DNA from: Amycolatopsis endophytica
GTDB lineage: Bacteria > Actinomycetota > Actinomycetes > Mycobacteriales > Pseudonocardiaceae
DNA: 64,000 bases
Direction: 5' to 3'
NCBI RefSeq assembly: GCF_013410405.1
Contig: NZ_JACCFK010000002.1
Span: 1,054,001 to 1,118,000 of the forward strand
In this document: positions 8,748 to 17,773 of the stretch, piece by piece
How positions within the stretch are numbered: the stretch's first letter is position 1
Layout of the letters: each line of letters begins with the position of its first letter
Notes under the pieces: model-generated
Seen by the model: the letters and a program-made list of their open reading frames with translations, nothing else
Database searches by the model: none
What the model was told of the DNA's origin: nothing
Position numbers and translations under genes: made by a program

Positions 8748-8761
8748 TAAGCGTGCGCTTA
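8748..8761. promoter_or_regulatory. Palindrome upstream of the LLM oxidoreductase gene
   Basis: TAAGCG and CGCTTA form a perfect inverted repeat with a 2-nt centre, 19-32 bp upstream of the ATG at 8729. The position overlaps where a promoter or untranslated leader would lie. Its size and symmetry fit a TetR-family operator, but no such regulator is encoded nearby. Confidence 0.45.
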
Positions 8762-8777
8762 CCTGATGCGCGTCACA

Positions 8778-10418
8778 TTACCGGCTGGTAATCCAGTCCG
8801 AAACCACCCGGTCGAGCACCGGCAGAGGAAGGATCCCATGTCCGAGCACCACGTCATGGAAATCACGAACGTCGAACCGCTCACCCAACGCGCGTTCGGC
8901 GGCCGCACGGATCCGCTGGATCTCGAGCCGCCCGGCCATGTAGGACAACGCCTGGCCAGGGCAGCCCGCATAGCGGTCGATCTCCTCCTCGATCTCCACC
9001 GGCGCCATCGGCGTGTTCTCCCGGAGGTAGTCCACCGCCTGCTGCCTGCTCCAGCCCAGGGCGTGCAGCCCCGTGTCCACCACGAGACGGCCGGCGCGCA
9101 TCGCGTCCTGGGTGAGCATTCCGAGCCGGGCCACATCGTCGGAGTACAACCCCATCTCGTCGGCCAACCGCTCCGCGTAGAGTCCCCAGCCCTCGACGTA
9201 GGAGTTCACATCGGCGATCCTGCGCAGCAGAGGCAGTTCGAGTCCCAGCGCGAGCGACAGCTGGAAATGATGGCCGGGCACCGCCTCGTGGTACGCGACC
9301 GCTTCACTGACGTGGCGGAACCGTTCACCGGCCTGCGAGGTGTTCGCGTAGTAGATGCCCGGACGGGAACCGTCGAGCGCGGGTTCCACGTAGTAGGCGA
9401 TGGTGCCCGCATCGGCATCCGTGTCAGGGACCGGCCGGACTTCACACCGCTCGGCGGGGGTGGTCCGGAACCACCGGGGTGCCGCGGCCTCCGCGCGCTC
9501 GATGGCCGTTCGGGCCGCGGCCAGCAGCTCCGCACCGCTGCTCCAGCGCAGCCCGGGGTCCGTGCGAAGGAGGGTGAAGATCTCACTCAGCTCGGTGGTG
9601 CCGAAGACGCGGCTCCCGAGGGACCTGAACTCACCTGCCAGATCCGTGATCAGCGTCAGCCCGATGTCGTGCAGTTCCTGCGCCGAGCGATCGGTCGTGG
9701 TGTGCGCGCGGATAAGCCCGGCATACCTCATCAGGCCGCCCGGTTGCCAGCACAAACCGGGTTCCTCGGCGGGCCGCGCGCGCGGCTTCAGATCCTCGGC
9801 CAGGAACCGGCGATACCGAGCCAGGGCGGGGCGAACAAGGGTGTCCAGCGCTGTGTCCCGCTCCGCGGCCAGCGCCTTCGAACCGACGTCGAGCCGAAGC
9901 GGTTCGATCACGGGCGAGGCGAGCAACCGGTCGAAGTAGCCGATCGCCGCGTCCACGAGGAACCCGGGCGGGATGAGGCGGCTGCGGCTCTGACGTTCGA
10001 TCACCGCATCCACGAAGGACGGGATCGCGGCCAGCCTGGCGACGAAACCCGTCGCCCGGACCTCGTCGGTCAGCTTGATCATCGGCAGGGTGATCAGCAG
10101 CAGCTGAATGGGAGCGGTGAAAGCGTCACTGACGGCGAACTCGGGCAGCTTCGCGTCCAGGAGGTCGACAGCAGCGCGTGCCTGCTGCACCACGACGTCA
10201 CGAGTCAGTACCGCCTCGGGGTGGAGCCCCGTGACGTCGAGCGCCTCGGCTCGGGCGGCGATGTCGAGACAAGTTTCTCGATGCCGGGCTTCCGCTTCTT
10301 CGCTGAGGTCGGGCAGGCGGTCATGACTGCCCGGCAGGCCGAGCACGGAGGGCCGCAGTGGATCGGCCTCGAACAACCGGTTCGTGAGCTCGTCGGCGAG
10401 GTCGTCCACCTGGCTCAT
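8778..10418 (-). CDS. DUF885 family putative metal-dependent peptidase (downstream copy)
   Basis: A 546-residue protein of the DUF885 family. The HEAVPGHHFQ motif near residue 375 is an HExxxGH-type zinc site. Downstream blocks YVEGWGLYAERLADEMGLY, DAMRAGRLVVDTGLHALGWSRQQAVDYL and YAGCPGQALSYMAGRLEIQRIR are characteristic. There is no signal peptide, so it should be cytoplasmic. Family members are presumed hydrolases or peptidases, but no reaction can be assigned. The start at 10418 (MSQVDDLADEL) aligns with the paralogue upstream and overlaps its stop by 4 nt (ATGA), so the two are translationally coupled. An earlier in-frame GTG/ATG at 10433 would run further into the upstream gene. Confidence 0.85.
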   Translation of the reverse strand: MSQVDDLADELTNRLFEADPLRPSVLGLPGSHDRLPDLSEEAEARHRETCLDIAARAEALDVTGLHPEAVLTRDVVVQQARAAVDLLDAKLPEFAVSDAFTAPIQLLLITLPMIKLTDEVRATGFVARLAAIPSFVDAVIERQSRSRLIPPGFLVDAAIGYFDRLLASPVIEPLRLDVGSKALAAERDTALDTLVRPALARYRRFLAEDLKPRARPAEEPGLCWQPGGLMRYAGLIRAHTTTDRSAQELHDIGLTLITDLAGEFRSLGSRVFGTTELSEIFTLLRTDPGLRWSSGAELLAAARTAIERAEAAAPRWFRTTPAERCEVRPVPDTDADAGTIAYYVEPALDGSRPGIYYANTSQAGERFRHVSEAVAYHEAVPGHHFQLSLALGLELPLLRRIADVNSYVEGWGLYAERLADEMGLYSDDVARLGMLTQDAMRAGRLVVDTGLHALGWSRQQAVDYLRENTPMAPVEIEEEIDRYAGCPGQALSYMAGRLEIQRIRAAAERALGERFDVRDFHDVVLGHGILPLPVLDRVVSDWITSR

Positions 10419-12070
10419 GCGCGGGTGATCCACTCGTCGACCACAGCCTCCAGCACCGACAGGGGAAGAGCGCCGCCGCCCAGCACCAGATCGTGAAAGG
10501 CTCGGATGTCGAACCGCTCCCCCAGCGCTCCTTCGGCGCGGGCACGCACGCGCTGGATCTCCAGACGGCCGACCATGTACGACAGCGCCTGGCCGGGATA
10601 GGCGATGTAGCGGTCCACCTCGGACTCGATCTCCACTTGGGGCATGGGTGTGTTCTCCCGCAGGTAGTTCACGGCCTGCGCCCGGCTCCAGCCCTTGGCG
10701 TGCAGGCCGGTGTCCACGACGAGGCGGCCGGCACGCATCGAGTCCATGGTGAGCATGCCGAGCAGGGCGACATCGCCGGAGTACAGGCCCATCTCCTGCG
10801 CCAGTCGTTCGCTGTAGAGGCCCCAGCCCTCGGCGTAGGCATTGAAGTCCCCGATCCGGCGCAGCAGGGGGAGATCGGTCAGTGTCAGGGCGGTCGACAG
10901 CTGGAAGTGGTGGCCGGGGATGGCCTCGTGGAAGGCCGTCACCTCGGCCGCGTGCCGGAAACGCTCGGTCACCTCATGGGTGTTGGCGAAGTAGATCCCG
11001 GGCCGGGAGCCGTCGACAGCCGGTTGCAGGTAGAAGGCTGCGGGCCCGCCCGGCGCTTCGGCCGGCGGCACCGGTTCCACGATCCACGGGTGGGGAGGAA
11101 TCCGGCCGAACCACGACGGCGCGGCCTGCTCGGCGCGGCTGATCGCGGCACGGGCAGTGTCGAGCAGTTCCTCGGCACTGCCCCAGCGGAGATCAGGATC
11201 AGTGCGCAGACGGTGAAAGATCTCGGACAGATCGGAGGTACCGAAGACGCGGGAACCGATGGCGGTGTACTCCCCGGCGAGTTCACGGATGAGCCGCTCG
11301 CCGGTTTCGTGCAACTCGTCCGGGCTGCGATCGGTTGTGGTGTGTGTCCGGGCGAGCGAGGCGTAGATCCGTTCGCCGTCCGGAAGCCAGCACACGCCCG
11401 GCTTCTCCGGCGGCCGGCCGTGGACAACGATGTCGGTGACCAAGACATCGCGGTAGGCAGCGAACGCGGGCCGGACGACTTCGGCCAGCAGCCGGGCGCG
11501 CTCATCGCCGAAGCCCTCGCTGGGCGCGGGCTGGCGAAGCAGCGGATCGGCGTCCGGTGCGGCGAGATAGCGGTCGAGGTGCGCTATGGCGGCACGGACG
11601 AGGTGCTCGACAGGCAGCCGTCCGGCGGCGACGCCCGCACGGTGGCGGTCCGCGGCCTGCTCAAGGTAGCGCGGGATGGCGGCGAGCCGCCGAAGGTGGC
11701 GGCGGCCCTGTTCGTCGTCCGGCACGCCGATCATCGGCAAGATGGTCAGAAGGCCGACTGCGGGTGCGACGAAGATGTCGCTGACGGTGAACTCGACGAG
11801 GTGAGTGCTCAGCCGGTCCAGATTGCCCCGGGCCTGGCTGAGGAGCACCTCCCGGGTCACCCTGTCCCTGGCGTCGAGTCCCGTGGGATCGACGGCCTCG
11901 GCCCGCTGGACGAAACCCGCCAGCCGGTCGCGGTAAGCCGCTTCCGCCTCCTCGCTCAAGTCCTCGAGCCCGTCGCGATCGGACTCGAGACCCAGCACCG
12001 CAGGCCACAGCGGCTCCGCGTCGAACAGGGCGTCCACGAACTCGTCGGCGAGCTTCACGACCTCGGTCAT
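10415..12070 (-). CDS. DUF885 family putative metal-dependent peptidase (upstream copy)
   Basis: A 551-residue DUF885 protein, a close full-length paralogue of the next gene. The zinc motif is HEAIPGHHFQ near residue 379. YAEGWGLYSERLAQEMGLY, DSMRAGRLVVDTGLHAKGWSRAQAVNYL and YIAYPGQALSYMVGRLEIQRVR follow in the same order and spacing. ATG 12070 gives MTEVVKLADEFVDALFDAEPLWPAVLG, matching the start of the paralogue; the frame stays open further upstream, but that part is low-complexity. The gene is divergent from the winged-helix protein at 12178, with about 107 bp between. The tandem arrangement points to a gene duplication within this lineage. Confidence 0.85.
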   Translation of the reverse strand: MTEVVKLADEFVDALFDAEPLWPAVLGLESDRDGLEDLSEEAEAAYRDRLAGFVQRAEAVDPTGLDARDRVTREVLLSQARGNLDRLSTHLVEFTVSDIFVAPAVGLLTILPMIGVPDDEQGRRHLRRLAAIPRYLEQAADRHRAGVAAGRLPVEHLVRAAIAHLDRYLAAPDADPLLRQPAPSEGFGDERARLLAEVVRPAFAAYRDVLVTDIVVHGRPPEKPGVCWLPDGERIYASLARTHTTTDRSPDELHETGERLIRELAGEYTAIGSRVFGTSDLSEIFHRLRTDPDLRWGSAEELLDTARAAISRAEQAAPSWFGRIPPHPWIVEPVPPAEAPGGPAAFYLQPAVDGSRPGIYFANTHEVTERFRHAAEVTAFHEAIPGHHFQLSTALTLTDLPLLRRIGDFNAYAEGWGLYSERLAQEMGLYSGDVALLGMLTMDSMRAGRLVVDTGLHAKGWSRAQAVNYLRENTPMPQVEIESEVDRYIAYPGQALSYMVGRLEIQRVRARAEGALGERFDIRAFHDLVLGGGALPLSVLEAVVDEWITRA

Positions 12071-12177
12071 CCATCCATCCCACTGTCGGCGTTCGGCTGT
12101 CGTCAGCCTAGAACCATCGCGCCGTCCTCCGGGGTGAAGAAGCGGACGACGGAGGCGAGACGGTAGCGTTTCCAGCT

Positions 12178-13851
12178 GTGGCCGTGACCGATCCCGCCGA
12201 TGCCCGCCTGCTCGCCGCCCTGGCCGAGCTGGGCAAGGCGGCCGTGCACGAGCTCGCGGCCAAGGTCGGGATGGACCCGCGGGAGGCCGCATACCGGTTG
12301 GTGGCCCTGTCCGGCAGTGGGCTGCCCCTGCTGGTCGGCGTGGAAAGCGACCCACAGGGTCTGCGCTCCGCGCTCGCGGGAGCGTTCCAGGCCGGGCCGG
12401 TGCAGAACGCACCGCCGGTCCAGGGCGTGCCTTCGGGGCCGTACCAGGTTCCTGCCGGGCTTATGGCGCCATCGCACGGGCCGGCATCCCCGGCCCATCC
12501 GGGGCAGAGCGTGCCCTCCGGCTCGGTTCCCGCCGGGCAGGCGGGAGGCGCCGGTTATCCCACCTACGGGACCGGCCCTGGATATGCTTCGCCGGGCGCA
12601 CCCGGTCACCCACCCCACAACAGCACTTCCGAAGCTGCCGGCGGGCATTCCGCGTATCGCGGGACCAGCAGCCCCGGCGGTGCTTTCCCGGAGTACCCGG
12701 CCCCGGGCGGGGCCATCGGGCCGGGGAGCGTTTCTCTCGACCACTCGACACACGCCGGGCCCGGTGGAGCGGCGCATGGCGGGCAGTTCGGTTCAGCCGG
12801 CGCGCTCCCTGATCGCCCGGCATACGGCGGTTCCGGTGGGCCTGCTCCCGAGTACGCGGTCCCTGGCGGGATCGTGCCCGGGGCTACCGGCGGACACGTC
12901 CCGCACAGCGCGTCGCCTGCCACCGGTGGGCATCCGGACCAGGCCTCGGTCATCAACAGTCCTGGTGGTGGGACGGCTGCAGGAGGCCCCGGTGGGTATC
13001 CGGGACCGGGGACGCCGCCTGGTGGACCGGGCGCCGGCTACCCCGTGCAGTCCGGGCCCTATTCGGTGCCGGGCTCGTCAGCTCCCCAACCGGGGCAGGG
13101 TATGCCCCCCGGGCCCTTTGCCGGACCAAGTGCCGGCCCGCAAGCGTCCCAGCCCGCGCAGCCCGGACTGTATGCCGGCCCGGCAGTTGCTCAGCCGGGG
13201 CAGGGCGTTCCGTCGGGACCGTACGCGGTACCGGGTGCCGGTTCGTCGGCGTCCGCACCGGGGCAGGTACCGAGTGGTCCCTACGGCGTCCCGTCGGGTC
13301 CTTACTCCGCACCCGGCGCGTCGGCCTCCGGCCAGGTCGCGGCGCTCGACCCGGTGATCAGCACGTGGGGGCCGCCGCAGACCGCGTCGTGGGCGCGTGG
13401 GGACCAGCGGCCCGCTCCCCCGCCCGGTCCGCGCACCGGCAAGATCGGCGACAGCCTGGCCAGTCAGGGACTCGAGGGTGAGCAGCTCGCGGTGCAATTG
13501 CTGGAGGTTCAGGATCCCGCGGACTTTCTGTTCGGCGCGGCCGGCTACCGCCTCGAACCGGGTGAGCGGGCCGTCGTGGTGCACACCGAGGTCACCAACA
13601 AGGGCCCGATCCCGTTCGTCTCGCTGCCGGACAACTATCTGGAGCTCATCACCGTCGACGGGAATCCCATCGCGAAGGCGCCGGTGTCGCTGACGTCCCG
13701 GCCGCCACACAAGATCGGCGTCCAGCCGGGCGAGACGGCCGGCGGCCACACCGTGTATGTGTTGCCCGAGTCGACGCGCGTGGTGTCGGTGCGGTGGAGC
13801 CCGCGGCCCGAGCCGGATGAGCGGTCGCTGACCTGGTCGCTGGACGACTGA
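12178..13851 (+). CDS. Winged-helix/Gly-Pro-rich/beta-domain protein of unknown function
   Basis: A 557-residue three-part protein. Residues 5-65 (DARLLAALAELGKAAVHELAAKVGMDPREAAYRLVALSGSGLPLLVGV) look like an AsnC/Lrp-type winged helix. Residues 70-410 are a low-complexity linker rich in Gly, Pro, Ser and Tyr, with loose repeats of the form SGPYxVPG and QPGQGxPxGP. Residues about 420-557 form a predicted beta-sandwich (AVVVHTEVTNKGPIPFVSLPDNYLELITVDG) resembling DUF4352/TRF2-like immunoglobulin folds. There is no signal peptide and no membrane helix. A GTG at 12178 or 12184 starts it; neither has a strong ribosome binding site. Pseudonocardiaceae genomes contain similar proteins named AsnC family, but the function is unknown. 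The C-terminal domain may bind a protein partner. Confidence 0.8.
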   Translation: MAVTDPADARLLAALAELGKAAVHELAAKVGMDPREAAYRLVALSGSGLPLLVGVESDPQGLRSALAGAFQAGPVQNAPPVQGVPSGPYQVPAGLMAPSHGPASPAHPGQSVPSGSVPAGQAGGAGYPTYGTGPGYASPGAPGHPPHNSTSEAAGGHSAYRGTSSPGGAFPEYPAPGGAIGPGSVSLDHSTHAGPGGAAHGGQFGSAGALPDRPAYGGSGGPAPEYAVPGGIVPGATGGHVPHSASPATGGHPDQASVINSPGGGTAAGGPGGYPGPGTPPGGPGAGYPVQSGPYSVPGSSAPQPGQGMPPGPFAGPSAGPQASQPAQPGLYAGPAVAQPGQGVPSGPYAVPGAGSSASAPGQVPSGPYGVPSGPYSAPGASASGQVAALDPVISTWGPPQTASWARGDQRPAPPPGPRTGKIGDSLASQGLEGEQLAVQLLEVQDPADFLFGAAGYRLEPGERAVVVHTEVTNKGPIPFVSLPDNYLELITVDGNPIAKAPVSLTSRPPHKIGVQPGETAGGHTVYVLPESTRVVSVRWSPRPEPDERSLTWSLDD

Positions 13852-13860
13852 CCGGCCGCT

Positions 13861-14787
13861 TCAGCTTTCGGCGCGCAGCACGTCGAGCGCGTGGGACAGG
13901 TCTTCGGGGTATGGCGCCTCGAACTCGACCCACCGGCCGTCCGACGGGTGGGCGAAGCCCAGCGTGCGCGCGTGCAACCACTGTCGCGTCAGCCCCAGCT
14001 TGCGGGCGAGCACGGGGTCGGCCCCGTACGTCAGATCCCCCGCGCACGGATGCCGCAGCGCCGAGAAGTGCACGCGGATCTGGTGGGTGCGCCCGGTCTC
14101 CAGCTTGACGTCGACGAGCGACGCCGCGCGGAAGGCTTCGATCACCTCGTAGTGGGTGACCGACGGACGGCCGCCCGCGACCACCGCGAACTTGTAGTCG
14201 TGACGCGGGTGCCGGTCGATGGGGGCGTCGATGGTGCCGCGAGTCGGGTCCGGGTGGCCCTGCACGACCGCGTGGTAGCCCTTCTCGACGGTGCGTTCCT
14301 TGAACGCGCGCTTGAGCACGGTGTAGGCGTGCTCGCTCTTGGCGACGACCATGACACCCGTGGTACCCGCGTCCAGCCGGTGCACCACGCCCTGCCGCTC
14401 CGCGGCACCGGAGGTCGACACGCGCAGTCCTGCGGCGGCGAGCCCGCCGACGACGGTGGGACCGGTCCAGCCGGGGCTGGGGTGCACCGCGACACCGACC
14501 GGCTTCGACACGACCACGATGTCTTCGTCGTCGTGCACGATGCGCAGGCCCTCGACCGGTTCCGCGACCACCTCGACCGGGTTGTCGGGGTCAGGCAGCG
14601 TCACCTCGAGGAGCACCCCGGCCGAAAGGCGGTCGGACTTGCCGGCTGCCCGCCCGTCGAGCAGGACGTCCCCGGACTCGGCCAGATCGGCGACCACTGT
14701 TCGGGAGAGGCCGAGCAGTTTCGCGAGACCGGCGTCCACGCGCATGCCGTCGAGCCCGTCGGGGACGGGCAGCATCCGGGCGCTCAA
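13861..14787 (-). CDS. rluD: RluA/RluD family pseudouridine synthase
   Basis: A 308-residue enzyme that isomerises uridine to pseudouridine in RNA, most likely 23S rRNA. An S4 RNA-binding domain spans about residues 12-75 ([31 protein letters not shown]). The catalytic domain carries [15 protein letters not shown] near residue 134, with the catalytic Asp. Later motifs include GRTHQIRVH near 237 and DLTYGAD near 256. TTG 14787 overlaps the lspA stop by 4 nt (TTGA), so translation is coupled. An ATG at 14775 ([10 protein letters not shown]) is the alternative start. The lspA-rluD order is the common actinobacterial one, as in M. tuberculosis Rv1539-Rv1540. Confidence 0.92.
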   Translation of the reverse strand: MSARMLPVPDGLDGMRVDAGLAKLLGLSRTVVADLAESGDVLLDGRAAGKSDRLSAGVLLEVTLPDPDNPVEVVAEPVEGLRIVHDDEDIVVVSKPVGVAVHPSPGWTGPTVVGGLAAAGLRVSTSGAAERQGVVHRLDAGTTGVMVVAKSEHAYTVLKRAFKERTVEKGYHAVVQGHPDPTRGTIDAPIDRHPRHDYKFAVVAGGRPSVTHYEVIEAFRAASLVDVKLETGRTHQIRVHFSALRHPCAGDLTYGADPVLARKLGLTRQWLHARTLGFAHPSDGRWVEFEAPYPEDLSHALDVLRAES

Positions 14788-15356
14788 CGCTTCGCCTTGC
14801 CCTTCACGGTGCCGTCGTACTCGCGGCCCAGCAGCGACAGCAACACGATCAGCACACCGCCGACGCAGATCGCGGAGTCGGCGACGTTGAACACGGGCCA
14901 GACGTCCCCGTTCGGCGCGAACACCGAGATGAAGTCGACGACATGACCGCGCAGCACGCCAGGCGCGCGGAAGAGCCGGTCGGTCAGGTTCCCCGCGGCG
15001 CCGGCCAGGATCAGCCCCAGCCCGATCGCCCAGCCCACCGACCGCAACCGCCCGGCGAACCAGATGAGCGCGACGACCACCCCGATCGCGACGATGCCGA
15101 AGATCCAGGTCATCCCGGTGGGCCCCATGCCGAAAGCCGCGAACGGGTTGCGGATCAACTGCAGGTAGACGAATCCACCGAGGAGCCGGACCGGCTCGTG
15201 CCCCTCCAGGGTCGCCACGACGATCGACTTGGTGACGATGTCGAGGGCCAGCACCACGACGGCGATCAGGGCCAGCAGCAGCGAACGCCGCTGGGGCGGA
15301 TCCACCGGCTGCTCGTCGGGCACGGTGTCCGGGGAGGGTTGGGAGTCACTGCTCAC
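14784..15356 (-). CDS. lspA: Signal peptidase II (lipoprotein signal peptidase)
   Basis: A 190-residue membrane aspartic protease that removes signal peptides from prolipoproteins. A 25-residue Pro/Asp-rich cytoplasmic tail precedes four membrane segments: [17 protein letters not shown], the region around [34 protein letters not shown], and [16 protein letters not shown]. The two catalytic aspartates are in GNLTDR near residue 125 and FNVADS near 155. GTG 15356 is chosen; GTG 15359 is equally possible. Likely substrates in this window are the lipoproteins at 25349 and 50349. The 880 bp upstream contains no gene. Confidence 0.93.
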   Translation of the reverse strand: MSSDSQPSPDTVPDEQPVDPPQRRSLLLALIAVVVLALDIVTKSIVVATLEGHEPVRLLGGFVYLQLIRNPFAAFGMGPTGMTWIFGIVAIGVVVALIWFAGRLRSVGWAIGLGLILAGAAGNLTDRLFRAPGVLRGHVVDFISVFAPNGDVWPVFNVADSAICVGGVLIVLLSLLGREYDGTVKGKAKR

Positions 15357-16243
15357 CACGCCATTGTCCACGCTGTCCGGGCAGGCACGGCAACGGCCGG
15401 TCGTGACGGGAAGCCGCAGCCGGGCGGACGTACGGGTTGCGGGCAGGTCAGACGGACGAGACGAGGGGACGACCCGGGCGGTGGACGATTGCCGGACAGG
15501 GGCCGGTGGAGGCGCCATTCGCCCTTCCGCGTCTGAGCCCCGCGGGAGCAGGACTTGATGGTGACGGGCGGGGGTGGCCGAGGTCAGGCGAGCGTGCACG
15601 GCCGCCGAGCGGGCGAGCCAGGGACGGACCGGACCAGCCGGGCCGCGCGGGGCCAGGTGGGCCGGGCCGGGCCGCGCAGCGCAGCGCCGGGCCGCTCCGT
15701 ACCGGGCAGGCCGGGCAGGACCAGGCGGGCCGAGCCGGGCCGGGGAGGACCAGGCGGACCGGGCAGGACCAGGGGCGGGCGGGCCGAGCCGCGCGGGGCC
15801 GGGTCGGGCCGTACCGGCCGGGCCGCGCAGGGCCGCGCCGCGCAGGGCCGGGCCGCTCCGTACCGGGCAGACCGGGCAGGACCGCGCCGGGCGAGGCACG
15901 CTGAGCTGGGCCAAGCAGCCATTCGCCCGAGTGGGACCGAGCCGAGCTGGATCGGGCCGGAGGCAGGCCGGGCCGGAACGGACGAGGCCCGGCCTGAGCG
16001 GGACGAACCCCGGGCCAGACCAGGCACAGCACGGGTCAAGTCCGGGCGGCGCCGGACGGCAGCGTGCGCTCGGCCCGTGGTCCGGACACCTGATTGCGTT
16101 GACCGTCGGTCACCAGGGAGGCTGCTGCCGAAGCCCCCACCACACCCCACTCCTCCATGCCGAAGCCCAGCTCACACCAGACGCCCCCAGCACACCCTTC
16201 GAAGCCGAGGCCCGATAGGTGCGTGCAGCGGGCCGGGAAGGGG
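15357..16243. repeat. G-rich low-complexity intergenic tract with direct repeats
   Basis: About 890 bp between lspA and the aminotransferase gene. From about 15560 to 16030 the plus strand is built from degenerate GGGCCGGGCAGGACCAGG-like units. A 24-bp direct repeat recurs exactly at 15686-15709 and 15847-15870, 161 bp apart. Frames on both strands stay open but translate to Gly/Arg/Ala/Pro repeats that change with frame. The G-bias is opposite in strand to the C-rich tract at 4.1-5.0 kb. No gene is supported. Confidence 0.75.
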
Positions 16244-17578
16244 TCAGCGGAGGAAGGCGGGGAGTGGGCGCGGGTCCGGCGACGGGGCCCATTGGCCCTC
16301 GACCAGGGCGTAGGTCCATCGGGGGCCCCTGGCGACCACCTGACGCAGAGCTGTGATCAGCCGGTCCACGTGTTCGGGCGTTGTGCCTAGCCCGAGGCTC
16401 ACTCGCAGCGCCTGCGTGCCCTCCTCGCCCGTGCGCGCCACCAGGCGCGAGACCGCGATGTGCGCGCAGAACGCTCCGTCGCGGACGCCGATTCCGTATT
16501 CGGCGGAGAGGACCGCCGCGAGACGGCCCGGGTCCGTTCCCGTGAGCACGAAGCTGACCGTTCCGACCCGTGACACGCCACCGTCGAACAGGCGCAACTC
16601 GCTCAACCCCGGCACCGCCGCCAGGCCACGTTCGAGCCGGTCCAGCAAAGCCTCCTCGTGGGCGATGACGGCGTCCCACGACGCGCTCAACCGCTCGCAG
16701 GCCACACCCAGCGCGTACACGCCCACCGTGTTCGGCGAGCCGGCCTCGTGGCGTTCGGAGGCGCCGGCCTGCCACGCGACGCCCACGGCCTCCCCGTTGC
16801 GGCGCACCGACTTCGTCGCGCCGCCACCCGCCAGGTACGGGTCCGCGGCGCGCAGCCAGTCCGCGCGGCCGATCAGCGCGCCCGCCCCGAACGGCGCATA
16901 CAGCTTGTGCCCGGACAGTGCCACGTAGTCCACGTCCAGCTCGCGCACCGAGATCGGCCGGTGCGGGGCCAGCTGCGCGGCGTCCAGTGCGACGCGGGCG
17001 CCGTGCCGCCGGGCCACCGCCGCGATGTCCGCCACCGGCAACAACTCCCCGGTCACGTTCGAGGCACCCGTCACCACCACCAGGCGCGGCCCCTCCGGGC
17101 ACGCCCGCAGCGCCTCGTCCACTGCGGACACCGCTTCGAGACGCGTCGCGGGCAACGGGATGCGCTGCACGTTCGGCCCGCGCCACGGCAACAGCGCGGC
17201 GTGGTGCTCAGTGTCGAACACCACCACCGACGTGCGCCGCGGCACGCTGCGGGCCAGGAGGTTCAGCGCGTCGGTCGTGTTGCGGGTGAACACGACCGCG
17301 TCCGACGGGCGGGCCCCGGCGAACCGGCGCAGCACGTCGCGGGTGCGCTCGTAGACCTTTGTGGACACCTGCGAGGCGAACCCGGCGCCACGGTGCACAC
17401 TCGCGTAGTAGGGCAGGAACTCGTCCACCGCGCGCCGCACTTCGGCCAGGCACGGCGCGCTCGCCGCGTGGTCGAGGTTGGCGTAGTCCAGCTCACCGCC
17501 GGTGACCAACGGTACGGAAGCCGCGGCGGTCACAGCCGGGACGACGGGGGTGCCGACACGGTCGAGAGCGAGAGTCAC
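16244..17578 (-). CDS. Class V aminotransferase/cysteine desulfurase-like PLP enzyme
   Basis: A 444-residue fold-type I PLP enzyme of the SufS/NifS-like class V family. YANLDHAASAPCL opens the fold near residue 31, TRNTTDAL near 98 lies in the cofactor region, and the Schiff-base lysine is in LSGHKLYAPFG near residue 223. Substrate could be cysteine, a related thio-amino acid, or another amino acid. It lacks an obvious extended Cys loop of a SufS enzyme, so I do not call it a true desulfurase. The GTG at 17578 follows a strong GAGGAG with 7-nt spacing. An in-frame ATG at 17608 would start inside the regulatory leader and is less likely. A SAM-IV riboswitch precedes it, which puts the enzyme in sulfur or methionine metabolism. 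Confidence 0.82.
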   Translation of the reverse strand: MTLALDRVGTPVVPAVTAAASVPLVTGGELDYANLDHAASAPCLAEVRRAVDEFLPYYASVHRGAGFASQVSTKVYERTRDVLRRFAGARPSDAVVFTRNTTDALNLLARSVPRRTSVVVFDTEHHAALLPWRGPNVQRIPLPATRLEAVSAVDEALRACPEGPRLVVVTGASNVTGELLPVADIAAVARRHGARVALDAAQLAPHRPISVRELDVDYVALSGHKLYAPFGAGALIGRADWLRAADPYLAGGGATKSVRRNGEAVGVAWQAGASERHEAGSPNTVGVYALGVACERLSASWDAVIAHEEALLDRLERGLAAVPGLSELRLFDGGVSRVGTVSFVLTGTDPGRLAAVLSAEYGIGVRDGAFCAHIAVSRLVARTGEEGTQALRVSLGLGTTPEHVDRLITALRQVVARGPRWTYALVEGQWAPSPDPRPLPAFLR

Positions 17579-17612
17579 CGAAAAGCTCCTCGGGTCCGGG
17601 ACCCGCATGAGG

Positions 17613-17727
17613 GGTCCGCGCTTGCCCGCCGCACCTCGCGACGAGCCAGGTCCTCACCCGGGGCACCCCACCGCGGAAGGAGGGTTGCCGGCCAGCGAGC
17701 CGGGGCTTGACGCTGGCACTCATGACC
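17613..17727 (-). promoter_or_regulatory. SAM-IV riboswitch
   Basis: The minus-strand leader matches what I know of the SAM-IV aptamer in actinobacteria block by block. It starts with GGTCATGAGTG, followed by CAAGCCCCGGCT, CTGGCCGGCAACCCTCC, GCGGTGGGGTGCCCCGGGTGA, a GACC that closes the P1 partner region, and a 3' CAAGCGCGGACC. The binding core CCGGCAACC and the pseudoknot-forming GGTGCCCCGG are intact. The aptamer ends about 22 nt before the GAGGAG ribosome binding site. A short hairpin (CGGGT, 5-nt loop, ACCCG) lies between and abuts GAGGAG, so control of translation start by SAM is plausible. Confidence 0.88.
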
Positions 17728-17773
17728 TACCGCCACACCGTAGCCGATCCCCCGGCCACGGCGCCAGCGCCTC

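Noticed and set aside
15560..16030. A Gly/Arg-rich protein-coding gene in the G-rich tract.
   Set aside because: Open frames exist on both strands with different repeat translations, no start signal, and no stable amino acid period.
17578..17608. ATG 17608 as the start of the class V aminotransferase.
   Set aside because: It lies 5 nt after the riboswitch and has no ribosome binding site. GTG 17578 has GAGGAG with ideal spacing and loses only 10 non-conserved residues.
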